From contig CALXBO010000077.1 of the NCBI GenBank assembly GCA_944386565.1, positions 1 through 64,000 of the forward strand: a DNA stretch of 64,000 bases, written 5' to 3'. Below the pieces are notes generated by a model that searched no databases, was not told the origin of the DNA, and was given only the letters and a program-made list of their open reading frames with translations. The DNA comes from an uncultured Ruthenibacterium sp. Lineage in GTDB: Bacteria > Bacillota > Clostridia > Oscillospirales > Ruminococcaceae. Below, one piece after another: positions 62,894 to 64,000 of this stretch. The translations under genes and the position numbers were made by a program. Numbering within the stretch: position 1 is the stretch's first letter; each line of letters starts with the position of its first letter.

Positions 62894-63531
62894 CGGATGA
62901 GATACAGATCTGTCGGGAGGATCTCGCTGCGCTCTGGAAGGGGATTGCGCCGGAAACGATTGAACAGGTCTGTCAGAAGGTGGAAGCTGCCGCTCAGCCG
63001 CGCTGGACGTACGCGGAGTATTCGTGTGGCGAATTGTCCTCACTTTGGCTGGGAAACGACATACGGCGCCACCTGGCAGGCTGCAGCCGCTGTGTTTTGA
63101 TTGCCGTTACGCTCGGAGTTCAGACCGACCGTCTGCTCCGTCGGGCGGGAACAGCAGACGTTGTGCAGCAGGCGCTGTTCGATGCTGCGGCATCAGCGTT
63201 GATCGAAGCGTGGGCAGCGCACGCCGAAGCATCTCTCCGGGATATTTATCGGAAAAGAGCGCTGTATCTGACCCGAAGATTTTCTCCCGGCTATGGAGAT
63301 TTTCCGATCTCCGGCCAGCCTGAATTCCTGCGTCTGACGGGCGCGGAAAAGAAGATCGGGCTGACAGTCACAGACACCTGCATTCTTGTCCCAAGGAAAA
63401 GCGTTACCGCCGTATGCGGCATTGCAGATCATCCGGTGACGGGAACGCTTGCCGGCTGTGCGACATGCGCGCTGCGCGAAACTTGCAAACGCAGAAAAGA
63501 GGGAATTCCCTGTGGAACTTTTGATTCTTGA
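62890..63531 (+). CDS. Stand-alone MetH reactivation domain protein
   Basis: A 213-residue protein matching the C-terminal activation (AdoMet-binding) domain of cobalamin-dependent methionine synthase. RFSPGYGDFPISGQPEFLRLTGAEKKIGLTVTDT and LVPRKSVTAVCGIA are the key segments, including the RxxPGYGD loop that binds AdoMet. In E. coli this domain is the last part of MetH. Here it is a separate gene before metH, a known layout in Clostridia. It would help reduce and remethylate oxidised cobalamin. A CATCALRETCKRR cysteine tail ends it, possibly a metal site. Confidence 0.88.
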   Translation: MTDEIQICREDLAALWKGIAPETIEQVCQKVEAAAQPRWTYAEYSCGELSSLWLGNDIRRHLAGCSRCVLIAVTLGVQTDRLLRRAGTADVVQQALFDAAASALIEAWAAHAEASLRDIYRKRALYLTRRFSPGYGDFPISGQPEFLRLTGAEKKIGLTVTDTCILVPRKSVTAVCGIADHPVTGTLAGCATCALRETCKRRKEGIPCGTFDS

Positions 63532-64000
63532 CGGCGCAATGGGCACAATGCTCCAAAAAAGCGGCATTGACCCGGGGCGCTGGCCTGACACGCTCAGCAT
63601 CACACATCCCGAGACCGTTGAATCCATTCACCGCGCTTACGCGGAGAGCGGCGCGGACGTTTTGTACACCAATACATTCGGCGCGAATCGAAAAAAACTG
63701 TCCGGCAGCGGATTCAGTGTCAAAGATGTTGTCCGCGCATCTGTTGAGTGCGCTAAACGCGCCCGTGGTGACCGGAATATCCGGATAGCGTTGGATGTCG
63801 GTCCGATCGGAGCGATGCTGGAGCCGAACGGAACGCTTGCCTTTGACGAGGCTGTGGACATTTTCAAGGAAATCGTTGTCTCGGGAGAAGAGAACGGCGC
63901 GGACCTTGTCGTTTTTGAGACCATGACGGATCTCTACGAGGTAAAAGCCGCGCTTTTGGCCGCCAAAGAAAACTCGCGTCTGCCCGTCTGGTGTTCCATG
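63512..64000 (+). CDS. metH: Homocysteine methyltransferase, start of cobalamin-dependent MetH (partial)
   Basis: An open frame from GTG 63512 continues to the window end (163 codons, no stop). It begins LILDGAMGTMLQKSG and goes on with HPETVESIHRAYAESGADVLYTNTFGANR, DVGPIGAMLEP and VFETMTDLYEVKAALLAAK, which is the homocysteine-binding domain of MetH. The first zinc ligand region is not yet reached. It overlaps the reactivation gene by 20 bases, with GAGGGAA upstream. Being next to metF and the reactivation domain supports MetH rather than a betaine or S-methylmethionine enzyme. Confidence 0.88.
   Translation, partial: MELLILDGAMGTMLQKSGIDPGRWPDTLSITHPETVESIHRAYAESGADVLYTNTFGANRKKLSGSGFSVKDVVRASVECAKRARGDRNIRIALDVGPIGAMLEPNGTLAFDEAVDIFKEIVVSGEENGADLVVFETMTDLYEVKAALLAAKENSRLPVWCSM

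Overview
This 64 kb window looks like chromosomal DNA of a spore-forming (or recently spore-forming) Clostridia species, most likely in the Oscillospirales. The evidence is Gram-positive PolC, SepF and DivIVA, a pro-sigma-K gene, a SpoIVFA/SpoIVFB pair, a Spo0A-like regulator, a transketolase split into two subunits, strong AGGAGG ribosome sites and sigma-A promoters, several with the TRTGN-extended -10. Base composition is GC-rich for a clostridium. Nearly everything is a housekeeping gene. I see no insertion sequence, prophage, integrase or CRISPR array.

Layout. (1) 1-2.4 kb, minus strand: the remains of a Gld-type ABC exporter operon. A DUF4340 gene is intact, but a deletion joins the first ~20 codons of the ATPase gene directly to the middle of the GldG gene. 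(2) 2.5-7.5 kb: pro-sigma-K, a uracil/xanthine permease with its own promoter, tRNA-Ala(CGC), then a DUF6514 gene, a divergent Spo0A-like regulator and a histidine-kinase-like protein whose phospho-accepting His is Met. (3) 7.5-18.1 kb: pyrH-frr-uppS-cdsA-dxr-rseP-ispG-polC. (4) 18.1-32.4 kb: a pseudouridine synthase (minus strand), radC, uvrB-uvrA, and miaB-ricA-like-mutS-mutL-miaA. (5) 32.4-40 kb: an orphan HlyD-like adaptor, sepF-ylmH-divIVA-lspA-rluD, a HAD hydrolase and split transketolase. (6) 40-51 kb: a ComEA-like protein, ppk1, spoIVFA-spoIVFB, a radical-SAM pair, rplS with a leader RNA, lepB-rbgA-rnhB-yraN-thrC. (7) 51-60 kb: a small DUF1540 gene (minus strand), a metallophosphoesterase, tig-clpP-clpX, lon-engB-methyltransferase-hslO. 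(8) 60-64 kb: a six-gene tRNA cluster, a nucleotidyltransferase, metF, a stand-alone MetH reactivation domain and the start of metH, which runs off the window.

How the genes work together. Region 3 links UMP phosphorylation and ribosome recycling to undecaprenyl-PP, CDP-diacylglycerol and MEP-pathway isoprenoid synthesis. UvrAB, MutSL and RadC are repair genes, and MiaA with MiaB make ms2i6A in tRNA. SepF and DivIVA belong to division and polar growth. Trigger factor, ClpXP, Lon and Hsp33 form a protein-quality-control block. MetF, the reactivation domain and MetH make methionine from methylene-THF. The sporulation thread is pro-sigma-K plus the SpoIVFB protease that would activate it, and the unusual Spo0A-like module.

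I found no clearly new multi-gene system. The points most worth a second look are the deletion-fused ABC operon, the two-component pair with damaged phospho-chemistry next to DUF6514, and the Cys-tailed YlbF/YmcA protein between miaB and mutS.
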